A stretch of DNA of 64,000 nucleotides from the NCBI GenBank assembly GCA_012934845.2, contig WNNJ02001739.1:434001-498000 (forward strand), written 5' to 3'. The notes below the pieces were generated by a model. That model did no database searches and had not been told where the DNA came from. It saw nothing but the letters and a program-made list of their open reading frames with translations. Each line of letters opens with the position of its first letter. Positions within the stretch are counted from its first letter, which is position 1. The stretch is from Pomphorhynchus laevis. Lineage: Eukaryota; Acanthocephala; Palaeacanthocephala; Echinorhynchida; Pomphorhynchidae. Below, one piece after another: positions 41,501 through 52,379 of the stretch. The position numbers and the translations under genes are program-made.

Positions 41501-43672
41501 ATTTAATGAGTAAATGATTTAATGAGTAAATGATCAAATGAGTAAATGGTTTAATGAGTAAATGATCAAATGAGTAAATGGTTTAATGAGTAAATGATCA
41601 AATGAGTAAATGATCTAATGGATAAATGATTTAATGAGTAAATGATTTAATGAGTAAATGATTTAATGAGTAAATGATTTAATGAGTAAATGATCAAATG
41701 AGTAAATGGTTTAATGAGTAAATAATTAAATGAGTAAATGATCTAATGAGTAAATGATCTAATAAGTAAATGATCTAATGAATAAATGATCTAGTAAATG
41801 ATTTGATGAGTAAATGATTTAATGAGTAAATGATTTAATGAGTAAATGATTTAATGAGTACATGATCAAATGAGTAAATGGTTTAATGAGTAAATGATTA
41901 AATGAGTAAATGGTTTAATGAGTAAATGATTTAATGAGTACATGATTTAATGTGTACATGATCTAATGAGTAAATGATCTAATGAGTAGTAAATGATCTA
42001 ATGAATAAATGAGCTAGTAAATGATTTGATGAGTAAATGATCTAATGTATAAATGATTAAATGAGTAAATGATCAAATGAGTAAATGATCTAATGGATAA
42101 ATGATTTAATGAGTAAATGATCAAATGAGTAAATGGTTTAATGAGTAAATGATCTATTGAGTAAATGATTTAATGAGTAAATGATTTAATGAGTAAATGA
42201 TCAAATGAGTAAATGGTTTAATGAGTAAATGATCTAATGAGTAAATGATTTAATGAGTAAATGATTTAATGAGTAAATGATTTAATGAGTAAATGATTAA
42301 ATGAGTAAATGATCTAATAAGTAAATGATCTAGTAAATGATTTGATGAGTAAATGATCTAATGGATAAATGATTCAATGAGTAAATGATCAAATGAGTAA
42401 ATGATCAAATGAGTAAATGATTTAATGAGTAAATGATTTGATGAGTAAATGATTTAATGAGTAAATGATCAAATGAGTAAATGGTTTAATGAGTAAATGA
42501 TTAAATGAGTAAATGATCTAATGAGTAAATGATCTAATAAGTAAATGATCTAATGAATAAATGATCTAGTAAATGATTTGATGAGTAAATGATCTATTGA
42601 ATAAATGATCTAGTAAATGATTTGATGAGTAAATGATCTAATGGATAAATGATTTAATGAGTAAATGATCAAATGAGTAAATGATTAAATGAGTAAATGA
42701 TCAAATGAGTAAATGATTTAATGAGTAAATGATTTAATGAGTAAATGATTTGATGAGTAAATGATCTAATAAGTAAATGATTCAATGAGTAAATGATAAA
42801 ATGAGTAAATGATTAAATGAGTAAATGATCTAATGAGTAAATGATTTAATGAGTAAATGATCAAATGAGTAAATGATCTAATGGATAAATGATTTAATGA
42901 GTAAATGATCAAATGAGTAAATGATTAAATGAGTAAATGATCTAATGAGTAAATGATTTAATGAGTAAATGATCAATTGAGTAAATGATCTAATGGATAA
43001 ATGATTTAATGAGTAAATGATCAAATGAGTAAATGGTTTAATGAGTAAATGATTTGATGAGTAAATGATCTAATAAGTAAATGATTTAATGAGTAAATGA
43101 TAAAATGAGTAAATGATTAAATGAGTAAATGATCTAATGAGTAAATGATTTAATGAGTAATTGATCAAATGAGTAAATGATCTAATGGATAAATGATTTA
43201 ATGAGTAAATGATCAAATGAGTAAATGATTAAATGAGTAAATGATCTAATGAGTAAATGATTTAATGAGTAAATGATCAAATGAGTAAATGATAAAATGA
43301 GTAAATGATTAAATGAGTAAATGATCTAATGAGTAAATGATTTAATGAGTAAATGATCAAATGAGTAAATGATCTAATGGATAAATGATTTAATGAGTAA
43401 ATGATCAAATGAGTAAATGGTTTAATGAGTAAATGATTTGATGAGTAAATGATCTAATAAGTAAATGATTTAATGAGTACATGATCTAATGAATAAATGA
43501 TCTAATGAGTAAATGATCTAATGAGTAAATAATCTAATGAGTAAATGATCTAATGAGTAAATGATTTAATGAGTAAATGATCAAATGAGTAAATGATCTA
43601 ATGGATAAATGATTTAATGAGTAAATGATCAAATGAGTAAATGATTTAACGAGTAAATGATTAAATGAGTAA
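38529..43672. repeat. Minisatellite, 16-bp unit, about 5.1 kb (roughly 320 copies)
   Basis: The unit is ATGATTTAATGAGTAA and its variants: ATGATCTAATGAGTAA, ATGATCAAATGAGTAA, ATGGTTTAATGAGTAA, ATGATTAAATGAGTAA, ATGATCTAATGGATAA and a GTACATG form. Variants are not random. The order 'TTTGATGAG, CTAATGGAT, TTTAATGAG, CAAATGAG, GGTTTAATGAG' recurs near 40260, 40575, 40860, 41020 and 41340, which is a higher-order repeat. The entry sequence near 38545 (GAGTAGTCAATGATCTAATG, then GAATAAATGAGCTAG) recurs near 41975, about 3.4 kb away. Flanks are ordinary AT-rich DNA. Translations of the array are periodic artefacts. Confidence 0.95.
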
Positions 43673-43779
43673 TATACATAATATTTATATAAAATTTTCT
43701 GCAATTTGGATATGCTAAAGATTTTGGTTTAAAGATTTTTTATAATTCAGAATTTTTATCAACCGATTAATAGATAATA

Positions 43780-43930
43780 TGCCACATTTTAGAATAAAGG
43801 TTGGAAGTTATCTGGAGGAGCCGCAATATTATAAGGTTTCGGCCTCTATACATATGCACACAAATGCAGCGTGACCAAATTCAATTCAATGATGAATATC
43901 CTCTGATGTAATGTGATTATCTAGATCACA
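43780..43930 (-). repeat. Dispersed repeat R, copy 6 (core only, diverged)
   Basis: AGAATAAAGGTTGGAAGTTA, then TCTGGAGGAGCCGCAAT, AAGGTTTCGGCCTCTATAC and GATGTAATGTGATTATCTAG follow the core of the minus-strand copies at 4119-4275 and 8231-8306. It sits directly right of the minisatellite. Confidence 0.6.
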
Positions 43931-44184
43931 AATGTGCCACTTGTTGGCTTGCGTGACGGATCTGTCCCGTCACTATAATTTGAAGCTAGTATATTCAGAT
44001 AGACCAAGTATCTCACCGGATGATATTGGCATTGGGTAATATATATGTTAATATTGATAACTTCGTTGTTCAAGTTCAAAATAAATATTTCCATTAATTT
44101 CATATTTATGGATTTTATTTATTTTTTCTGCTTGATCACAATATTATTACATATTACAAATTAGTGCGTCCATTATATATACAA

Positions 44185-44315
44185 CCAACTCGAAAGGAGA
44201 AGAGTTGGTAATCAGCCTTCTGACGAGCCAGGGGCTGCTATATGTGGCCGATAGCGGGCAAAACGAAAACGCATGTGCAATGGTGCCGTTAGTTGTCAGG
44301 GGGCATGGAATAGGA
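44185..44315 (+). mobile_element. Hammerhead SINE fragment with a degenerate ribozyme
   Basis: GAGAAGAGTTGGTAATCAGC, then CTTCTGACGAGCCAGGGGCT, GATAGCGGGCAAAACG and AAAACGCATGTGCAATGGTG line up with 31742-31850. CTGACGA is a permitted core box. GAAA has become AAAA after CGGGC, and stem II now has a mismatch, so this copy should be inactive. The tRNA head and the 3' body beyond GTCAGGGGGCATGGAAT are missing. Confidence 0.75.
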
Positions 44316-44586
44316 TGTGCCAATTCATCGTCTAAACGTGTTTGCTATTTTTACCAAACCTCCTTACGAAAAGCTGTAAAATAGAAAATGTAGGTTACAA
44401 TATTTCATAAGACGTTTAAATTATCATTAAATTATTCAATCTAATGACGACAAACTAAATTATAGTAAAACAGTTCATCATTAACTAAACGACAAAAATT
44501 AATATCAAAATTGACAATCTGTAATTCAGCAAACTAGTTTATTAATCAGAAAAGTTGACAAATCTGAATGCAATGCAACTATTTAA

Positions 44587-45765
44587 CCATAAATCGGCTA
44601 TAAATCATTATCATTCTCTTTAATCTATTTTAGTTTCACTCTTTTTGAAATACATATTTTACTGTTTTAAGTTAATATTAACAATATTGATGTTGCTGAT
44701 TCGTGTCAACAATCAGCACTAAGAGAAAATGCTATCTTAGTATGCCATAAGTTTTAAATATTATTTAGATTTTAAAAAATGGCATTAAATAGATGTTATT
44801 TACAATAAATAAATGGATAATAAATAATATACTTTGTATTAGAATAAGATACTAGATAGTTTTATCAGAGGAAATACATCATTAGCATGTATTTGGCTCC
44901 GCTGCTATGTTGGGTAGAGGAGTTAGGGGCCGAAATCTGACTGCATAACAGTTCCTTCTGATGACCTCTAATTCTTATTCTGATACAACGTCTGTTATTT
45001 ATTAGTCAATTCATAAAAATGACGTTTATTTTAAATTTCAATTTTTTATTTTAACTTGATTTAAATTATAGAAAATCTAAAACAATTATTAATTTTATTA
45101 TTTAATTATTAAAATTTGATTTAGCATTATTATGTTTTCAAATAAATATTAGTCCTCAAATAAATAAATGGATTTTAAAAATCCATTTATAGCCATAAAT
45201 CGGCTATAAATCATTATCATTCTCTTTAATCTATTTCAGTTTCACTCTTTTTGAAATACATATTTTACTGTTTTAAGTTAATATTAACAATATTGATGTT
45301 GCTGATTCGTGTCAACAATCAGCACTAAGAGAAAATGCCATCTTAGTATGCCATAAGTTTTAAATATTATTTAGATTTTAAAAAATGGCATTAAATAGAT
45401 GTTATTTACAATAAATAAATGGATTTTAAAGCTTACCAAAAAATTATATAACGTCAAAGGTGCATGAAGTTTGAAGAATGAATTGATACCGTTACGGAAT
45501 CATCTTGTGTGCACTTGCAAAATTGGCTAAAAGATAAGCAAATAATTCTTCAACGGATCACCATCACTAATTCAATGATCTCCCGATCACATAATGTTGT
45601 GCATTCAAAAAATATATAAACTAAACTTTAGTTTCAGAAAACTAAAGTTTTAGTTCTTAGAACTAAGAGAAAATGCCATCTTAGTATGCCATAAGTTTTA
45701 AATATTATTTAGATTTTAAAAAATGACATTAAATAGATGCTATTTACAATAAATAAAATTTATTA
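44587..45765. repeat. 235-bp direct repeat, two full and one partial copy, around an R element
   Basis: CCATAAATCGGCTATAAATC through TTACAATAAATAAATGGA occurs at 44587-44818 and 45192-45425. A partial third copy (from AACTAAGAGAAAATGCCATC) lies at 45661-45760. The first two are nearly identical and 605 bp apart. R copy 7 occupies most of the interval between them. A local tandem duplication is the simplest explanation. Confidence 0.85.
44819..45150 (+). repeat. Dispersed repeat R, copy 7
   Basis: It starts TAATAAATAATATACTTTG and is nearly identical to 36640-36960. The core 44838-44988 is bounded by GTATTAGAATAAG and CTTATTCTGATAC, followed by the AT-rich tail to about TTTGATTTAGCATTATTATG. 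The preceding bases ATGGA are also shared with copy 4. Confidence 0.8.
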
Positions 45766-46117
45766 TGTAATATAATTATTAAATGTGATATTGAATGACC
45801 TAACCAATATTTACAAGCGGATGAATCTCAAAATGAATGAAAATATATTTCCATTTAGAAAATATCCTAATCACGTAATCATATGTACTTAATTATACGA
45901 TCATATGCATGTTATTAAATCTAATGATAGTGTTTACAGAACATCCGCCTTAAACAAAAAAGTTTGCTTATTTTCATTTGCTAAGCTCTTGCAAATGTTA
46001 TTTCCTTGACAAATATATGGATTGAAATAATTTGCCATTAAGTCAAGCCATTAGTTTTTCCTTCAACAGACACGCTATACCATCGTTGTTTTAAATGTAA
46101 ATTGAATTTTTTACATA

Positions 46118-46544
46118 ATGGGTATTAATTTAAAAATACAAGACTTACAAGAAGCAGTTGTTTTCGAAAGTGCATGGATTTTGAAGTTTTAAGCACAATT
46201 TAAATGATAAGACTAAATACGCTTTACTAATCTTCAGATTTTTCAATCTGTTAAATATAACAGTGAGAAACTGTTGGGGGAATTGCTACTTTTTAGTCCT
46301 CAAAATAAAATGTTACGTTTTAAAATACAAAGATAAATTTTTCTGTAATGGATGTCGGGTCTCTCGGTCTAGCGGTGGTGATAAGGCATATTTTTTGTCT
46401 ATTAATGATAAGCTGCAACTGTTAGCTACAATGTACATGACATTGACGGTGTATCTTAAAAGGTGTGTGGGGTCAAATGTATTGAATTACCGTCTGGAAA
46501 ATGAAAAGAGAACTGGATTAGTTGACATCACAGAATATTCATAA
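46118..46544 (+). pseudogene. Possible DNA-transposase fragment (Merlin/ISXO2-like?), uncertain
   Basis: MGINLKIQDLQEAVVFESAW is encoded at 46118-46180. After a break, 46263-46544 encodes CWGNCYFLVLKIKCYVL, KDKFFCNGCRVSRSSGGDK and AYFLSINDKLQLLATMYM. The layout of a C..C pair, a second C..C in FFCNGCR, then a KL.L start of a helical part, is reminiscent of the N-terminal zinc ribbon of ISXO2/Merlin transposases. No DDE motifs follow. It may be unrelated. Reported because the frame is longer than expected and not simply AT-rich. Confidence 0.28.
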
Positions 46545-48499
46545 ACTATAAATGCACATTTTAACGTGACAAGAATATACAGGATTACATGATGTAAGTT
46601 AAAATATGTTGTGCAAATGCATTATACAATCAAAATAGGAAAAATTTGACTAGGTAAGATGAATATGCTATGATTAAGTTTTAATCAATAAAAACTATCA
46701 TGCTTGAATTAGTGTGCAGAATATTTACACTGATCGTGAGTAGCTAGTGACTAACAAAAGCTTAAATTGTTGAATATTTCGATGATTCGACGCTTGGCAC
46801 CGCGTTTAGATTTGGCTGATTCAAAATATACTTTTTTAATTACATCAAAATGGAATAACAATTATATTCAGAATGGTCATACTCAATATTTCAATTAAAT
46901 TTAATTTTTTTTCAAGTTAACGTTTTGTAAAATGTATTATCGCTACCTGCTTGCAGCCATTGTTTTGTGTATGAAACATTTAGCATGGCTAACGAGACTG
47001 ACTATCCGTATTAGTTTAATTTTTAACGTGTCTGTAAATTACGTGTTTGTAGCTTACACACAAACGTTTTTGAATTTTAGATTTTTTCGATTTTTTAAAT
47101 GTTATTAAATTTGATTTTAAAATAGCGAAATTATTGGGAATTATTAGGAATAGTATTCCAATAAAATTTTCACGTTTCAAAACTTCTTTTCGACGTTCGA
47201 TGCTCGGATATAAAAAATCTGACGGATATGTCACTGCAATTTAAAGAATTATAATGTTGAACTTGCTTTTGTGCTTTAAATAGGTACGATGTCAAACAGT
47301 TTGCTTTGATTGTTGCTAAGCAAAGATCTATTCGTATTTCATTTATAAGTTATGAAAACTTTTATTTTCAAAACCTGTATTGACATATTTTATAGATCTG
47401 TAATTATCAATATTTGATGTTAATATGTAATTAAATACAAACATCAAAGTTTAATTTAACTGAAGTTTATTTTAATAATTTTATCTTTACGCAATTTGTC
47501 ATTTGAGTTAGCATCGATTTACTTTTGGTGAATACGCCGTTATTAAATTGACCTAATTAAAGGGATTAATAAGGTTATTAGTTAACCTGATAAATGAAGA
47601 ATTTTTTCAAGGTCAGATGCAGAAGACTTTACATTTCTTCTGCATCTGACATTATAAAATTTGTGTCCTGTTTATTCTAAATTAAAAATTATTGCATAAT
47701 TTATTTTATAAATACTATTAAATATTTAAGGAGAGTGAGACCATTCAGCGTGAATTTCTTGTAATACATGTAAGCCCGACGCGAAAGAATGACGAATGCC
47801 GTTTCGTCATCACAATGACTCATCAATGAGTCATTAAGAGTCATTTAATGAGTCATTATCAAATGTCATTTTGATGACATTTTAGTCATTTTAAATAACT
47901 CATCAATAAGTCATTGATCAAATGTAGTAACTTTGATCAAAACTACTTTGCTTATTTGTGTTAATGTATTTGATAAAAAGTATAATTCACAAAACATTAA
48001 CATTATATCTCATTGAACCTGTTCATGCAGATTTCATGAATTCATGCAGATTTATTAAGCACTGTCGACTATAGTTAGCATTCGTTAGTTATTACCTGTC
48101 GTAACGTTTTATTATTTTAGAATTTGGTATGCAACAAAATTCGTTTTGACGACATTTATACATTATGACGTTTTATTTATTCAAACGTCATAATGAGGTT
48201 TATTATGAAAATAATAAACGTGAGGGTCTGATAAAGTTAAATTGAATAGACTACTTTGAATAAAGTTATATTTTTTCATGTGATTCCACAAAATATAATT
48301 ATCTTAAAATATATTTACATATAAATATACAAATATATTTTTATAATATGTATATTATCATGGATTATTATGAAGAGATAGTTTATTTGGCCATTTTGAC
48401 TCTCGACAATGAGCTACACAAAAGAAATAAATAAATTTACATTTATCATACATAAGTTATAAGCAATGAAATGCTAATACTGCAAAACTTGTCGTGATA
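46545..48499. other. AT-rich intergenic DNA with two strong hairpins
   Basis: There is a 15-bp perfect stem GTCAGATGCAGAAGA/TCTTCTGCATCTGAC with a 9-nt loop at 47612-47650. A 13-bp stem CATTATGACGTTT/AAACGTCATAATG lies at 48161-48195. Near 47815-47930 several TCATTAAT/TGAGTCATT motifs are arranged as imperfect direct and inverted repeats. No gene is seen. Confidence 0.55.
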
Positions 48500-49560
48500 A
48501 CCGTGGACCTCCATAAGAGGTTTATAAGTAGGTTCCTTTCACGAACCTCCATAGGTAAGTGTCAATTTGATGGAAGTTCGTCGCCGACAAGTTAGGACAG
48601 AAAGTCTGGAGGCCATACTGGATTATCGGTTTGAACAATGTGTCAAAATATCGGATTGCACCATCGAAGGGTAAAGAATCTAAATTTAAAGAAGCAGCAG
48701 TATTACTAACAATTTCTGTCTTTACGTTCGAGATGGGTTGTAAAAGACCATCTGGATATGAGTAGCATTTTAAGGTATTCGTTTTGTATGAGGTTCAACA
48801 TTCCAAAGGATAATTATTGATATATGGATGGTCACAACGTCGAAGTGGACCACTTTTCTGAAATTTCACTATTTCGACTTTGTTATATTGACAAGAAGAT
48901 CGCTGTCTAAGTAGTAGCGAGATAACGAATTTAGACAACTTTGAGACTGAAATAAATCTTTGTCAGAATGGCCAGATCGGCAGCGTAAAGTACTGTCATT
49001 ATTTGAGTAGAGATTACTCGTGAAGTGTAACGGGTAAATCATTTATGAAAAATTAGAATAGTAGAGGCTTAAATGATCGCCCTGTAAAACACTGCGATTG
49101 GCACAAAATTGTTTTGATAAGTTTAAACCGTCAGATACTACAGATTATTCGGCTGCAACACGAGAGAATGAGCATGTTAAATAGACCATAAGCACTTATG
49201 TTAATAGTAAATTTTCTATATGAAATGTGGCCATTAACGGAGTCGAATGCTCTCTTGAAATTTATAAATATGGCATAGAGAGATTTTTTGAATACAACAT
49301 TCTTGAACTTTGTTCCGAACTACTTTGACTGCATCTGTAGCTGATCATTTGGCTCTAAAGCGAATTGTTCTGGTGAGAGAAGATGACCTCGAAAACGAAC
49401 TAGTTGCATGTACATAACGTATGTAAGTAGCTCATACGCATGATTTAATAGAGTTATGCCACGATAAGAATTCGTGATGTTGACACCGCCTCTCCATTTG
49501 TAAATATTTTTGATCATGCCACGTTTCCACGAATATGGCAACGAATGTCCATAATGTATT
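48500..49560 (-). mobile_element. Decayed LINE, reverse transcriptase remnant
   Basis: On the minus strand, PYSWKRGMIKNIYKWRGG and NSYRGITLLNHAYELL (49320-49541) are RT finger motifs. VLQGDHLS near 49090 and TVLYAADLAILTKIYF near 48970 are decayed palm B and C motifs. Frames change between them. The spelling LQGD.LS and LYA.DLAIL links it to the remnant at 50950-51904. The endonuclease is missing. Clade uncertain. Confidence 0.62.
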
Positions 49561-49791
49561 ATTATAATATTATGATATATTAATTATAAATATATTACGA
49601 GTTATAATTCGACTATCGGATTCTTCTCGGAAAATACAATTGTACTTTAACGTAGTTCTTTTGGATCAGTTATTATATCTGCACAGTTGAATCATACAAA
49701 ATTGTATGTTGTATGGTGTATTGTGAAACATCTTTGTTAGTTATCATTGTCCGCAAAGAGCTCAGTGTATCATTTAAATGATCATCATTGA

Positions 49792-50038
49792 ATATATATA
49801 TAATATATGATATAATCATATATCTGATTAACATATGATTATATCAAATATATAAATTAATATAAAATAATATATATATTAAATTATAAATATAAATTAA
49901 TTATAATCAGTTATAAATATATATAATATATGATATAATCATATATCTGATTAACATATGATTATATCAAATATATAAATTAATATAAAATAATATATAT
50001 ATTAAATTATAAATATAAATTAATTATAATCAGTTATA
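49792..50038. repeat. Perfect tandem duplication, 123-bp AT-rich unit
   Basis: The unit containing TGATATAATCATATATCTGA is present twice back to back with no difference that I can see (TAATATATGATAT at 49801 and 49924). It is very recent. Confidence 0.9.
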
Positions 50039-50949
50039 AATAACTTATATCTAATTATATAAGTTTTTCGATAATATATTAACGACATAATAAATTATTA
50101 TAGTCGATCTTGTCTCTAGATAATGCAACTTGAAAACTACTAAACGAATTTTATAATTTTACTATCGTCGACAATAAGTTTTTAGTAAAAAATTAAACAA
50201 ATAATTGATATTAAATCTTAGCAAGTAACAAAATTATAGGAATAAATATTTATTGCCAGTCGCTTATTCTATTTTATAATATCTTAACACATTTCTAAAA
50301 TAAACTTGATCTATATTACTTTATGGCAGTTCGACTGTCGCAAATATGTTATTTGTACATTTAAGTAAAGCCACGGTAGCTTCACATCAACCTTCATCAA
50401 TTCATGATAACTTTATTTAGACAAATCATTATGATGATCTTTATTAAGGCGAGTTTTATTAAGTTGTTATTTAAATGAATCATTTAATGTAGAACCATTT
50501 GGGAATGTTTGTAGAAATAAGCTGATTATGAAAATAGATAGAGGTTTTAAACTATTTTTGTTACCATAAGTAATGCTTAAGATACATAAATATAGATACA
50601 TTAGGATAATAATATTTTTGATATAAAACATAATATTTAAAATTAAAAAATATATAAAAAATATATTTTTTATAAAAATATAATATTTTTTAGATAAGTT
50701 TACATTTATCTGAAAAAGAACAAGTTTTGAACAATTTATATTTTCAAACTTGCATTTGTTTCTTATATAGACATATCAATAAAATAATAATAATATTAAT
50801 GTAGAGAATATTATTATACCCACGGCGCTTTTCAGCTTGGGGAATCACAAAATTAAAAATATTCAAATATACTCCAGTCCTAACCCTGACATAATTGGAT
50901 ACGTGAAGACATGAAGTAGAGAAGAACACTGTTTCTTGCTAAGGATGCC
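50039..50949. other. AT-rich intergenic DNA, nothing recognised
   Basis: Low-complexity AT-rich sequence. No feature supported. Confidence 0.5.
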
Positions 50950-51904
50950 CTACAGGAATAGCTAGGAACACGACAAGGGAGCTTTTTTGTACAAAACTTC
51001 GGATGGTAACCATCTAAGGATGATCTCCAGATTAATGGCCACTTCTCCGAATAAAGACTAATCCACGCTTTCTGGTTAAAGACCGGAGTGACGTATAACT
51101 CTGAATCCAGTTTTGCTGTCTTTGCTTGGAATTTTCTAAGATTCTTAGCAAACGCATAAGTTTCGGGAACATTAAGCTGCTTAGCTAAATACGACGAGAG
51201 ACATGACAGATTGCATAACGCTGCTACTGCGGTTATGAAGTTTTTGGATACACTCCAAGTGATGATGTCTTGACGAATAACTAATAACAGTTATCTATTT
51301 GATTAAAATTAAACATAGTTGTCTTCCAAGACACTAACTAGACCATACTGAATCATTGGAAGCAACATGATTCGAAAGTAGCAAATTGCTCCTTGAAAGG
51401 AAAGAGATTCTATTTTCTGAACTGCTGCTGTCGCTCGAACAATTTTTAAGGATTTATTTTGCAAATGGTTGTTGAATGACCATCGTTGATGTCAATAAAA
51501 CACCAAGGTATGTGTATGATGAGGAAAACTTTATGGAATAATCGTTAAAAATATGAAAATCAATACGACGTAAGGGCCTCCTTTTCGAAACTTGACTACT
51601 TTTTATTTTGAACATTAAGCTCGTTAGCTAAAAAGAAATTTGATTATGAATCGAGTGTTATTTGTGTGAAATATAGATCTGTCGAGAGAATTGCCAAATC
51701 ATCGGCGTAAAGAAGGGGCACAATATCTACATTGTTCCTCCGTAAATATTCGGGCAAGTTCATAAGAAATAAGGAAAAAAGTAGCGGACTCAGTAGATCA
51801 CCCTGTAACATGCCTCTACCTGGTTCGAACTTATCCGATCTCTGGTAAACAATTAAAGAAATTACAAAAATAGTCACAAATATATAATTGCAATCAAGGC
51901 GCAT
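50950..51904 (-). mobile_element. Decayed LINE, palm and thumb of the reverse transcriptase
   Basis: The minus-strand frame 51644-51904 holds GMLQGDLLSPLLFSLFLMNL (motif B) and IVPLLYADDLAILSTDLYF (motif C), separated by about 15 residues. Further downstream, in other frames, there are pieces such as AAVAALCNLSCLSSYLAKQL and FNQKAWISLFGEVAINLEII, typical of the C-terminal part of a LINE ORF2. The frame is lost after motif C. It is 5'-truncated. Very probably the same family as 48500-49560. Confidence 0.65.
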
Positions 51905-52379
51905 TGATAAATATATTATTCAATCTTCAGGAATCAAAACTAATGAAGAGCTAAGTAGATTTCCGATTTAAAATTTTCTTTATAAAGGAGGACAAAACCA
52001 GAAATTACTTAAGGGCATCATTTGACTTTTTATTTTAATTGAGCCCATTCCAGAGGCAATCTTGCTCACTTCGCAAAATACAATATTTAAAATACAATAT
52101 TTATAATAAAAATACTACTAAAAATTAAATTAAATTTGTATATTGAATTTTATAAATATAAAAAATATTTTTTTAAATATTTAATTAAATTTAAAATTTA
52201 AATTAAATTTTGATTAAATCACAATTTAATTTATATAAAAAAGTTTGATTTATAATATACATACAAACTATTCCAGAAGAACGATTCCAGAAGAATTACT
52301 TATTATAAATCTAAAATACATACAATAAATAACATACAAGCTTAAACACACACCAAAGCGGAAATAAAAAACCTACAAC
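51905..52379. other. AT-rich intergenic DNA
   Basis: Nothing recognised. An ATACATACAA motif occurs twice near 52257 and 52318. Confidence 0.5.

Noticed and set aside
38529-43672. CRISPR-like array
   Set aside because: Eukaryotic context and continuous 16-bp tandem units without spacers; it is a minisatellite.
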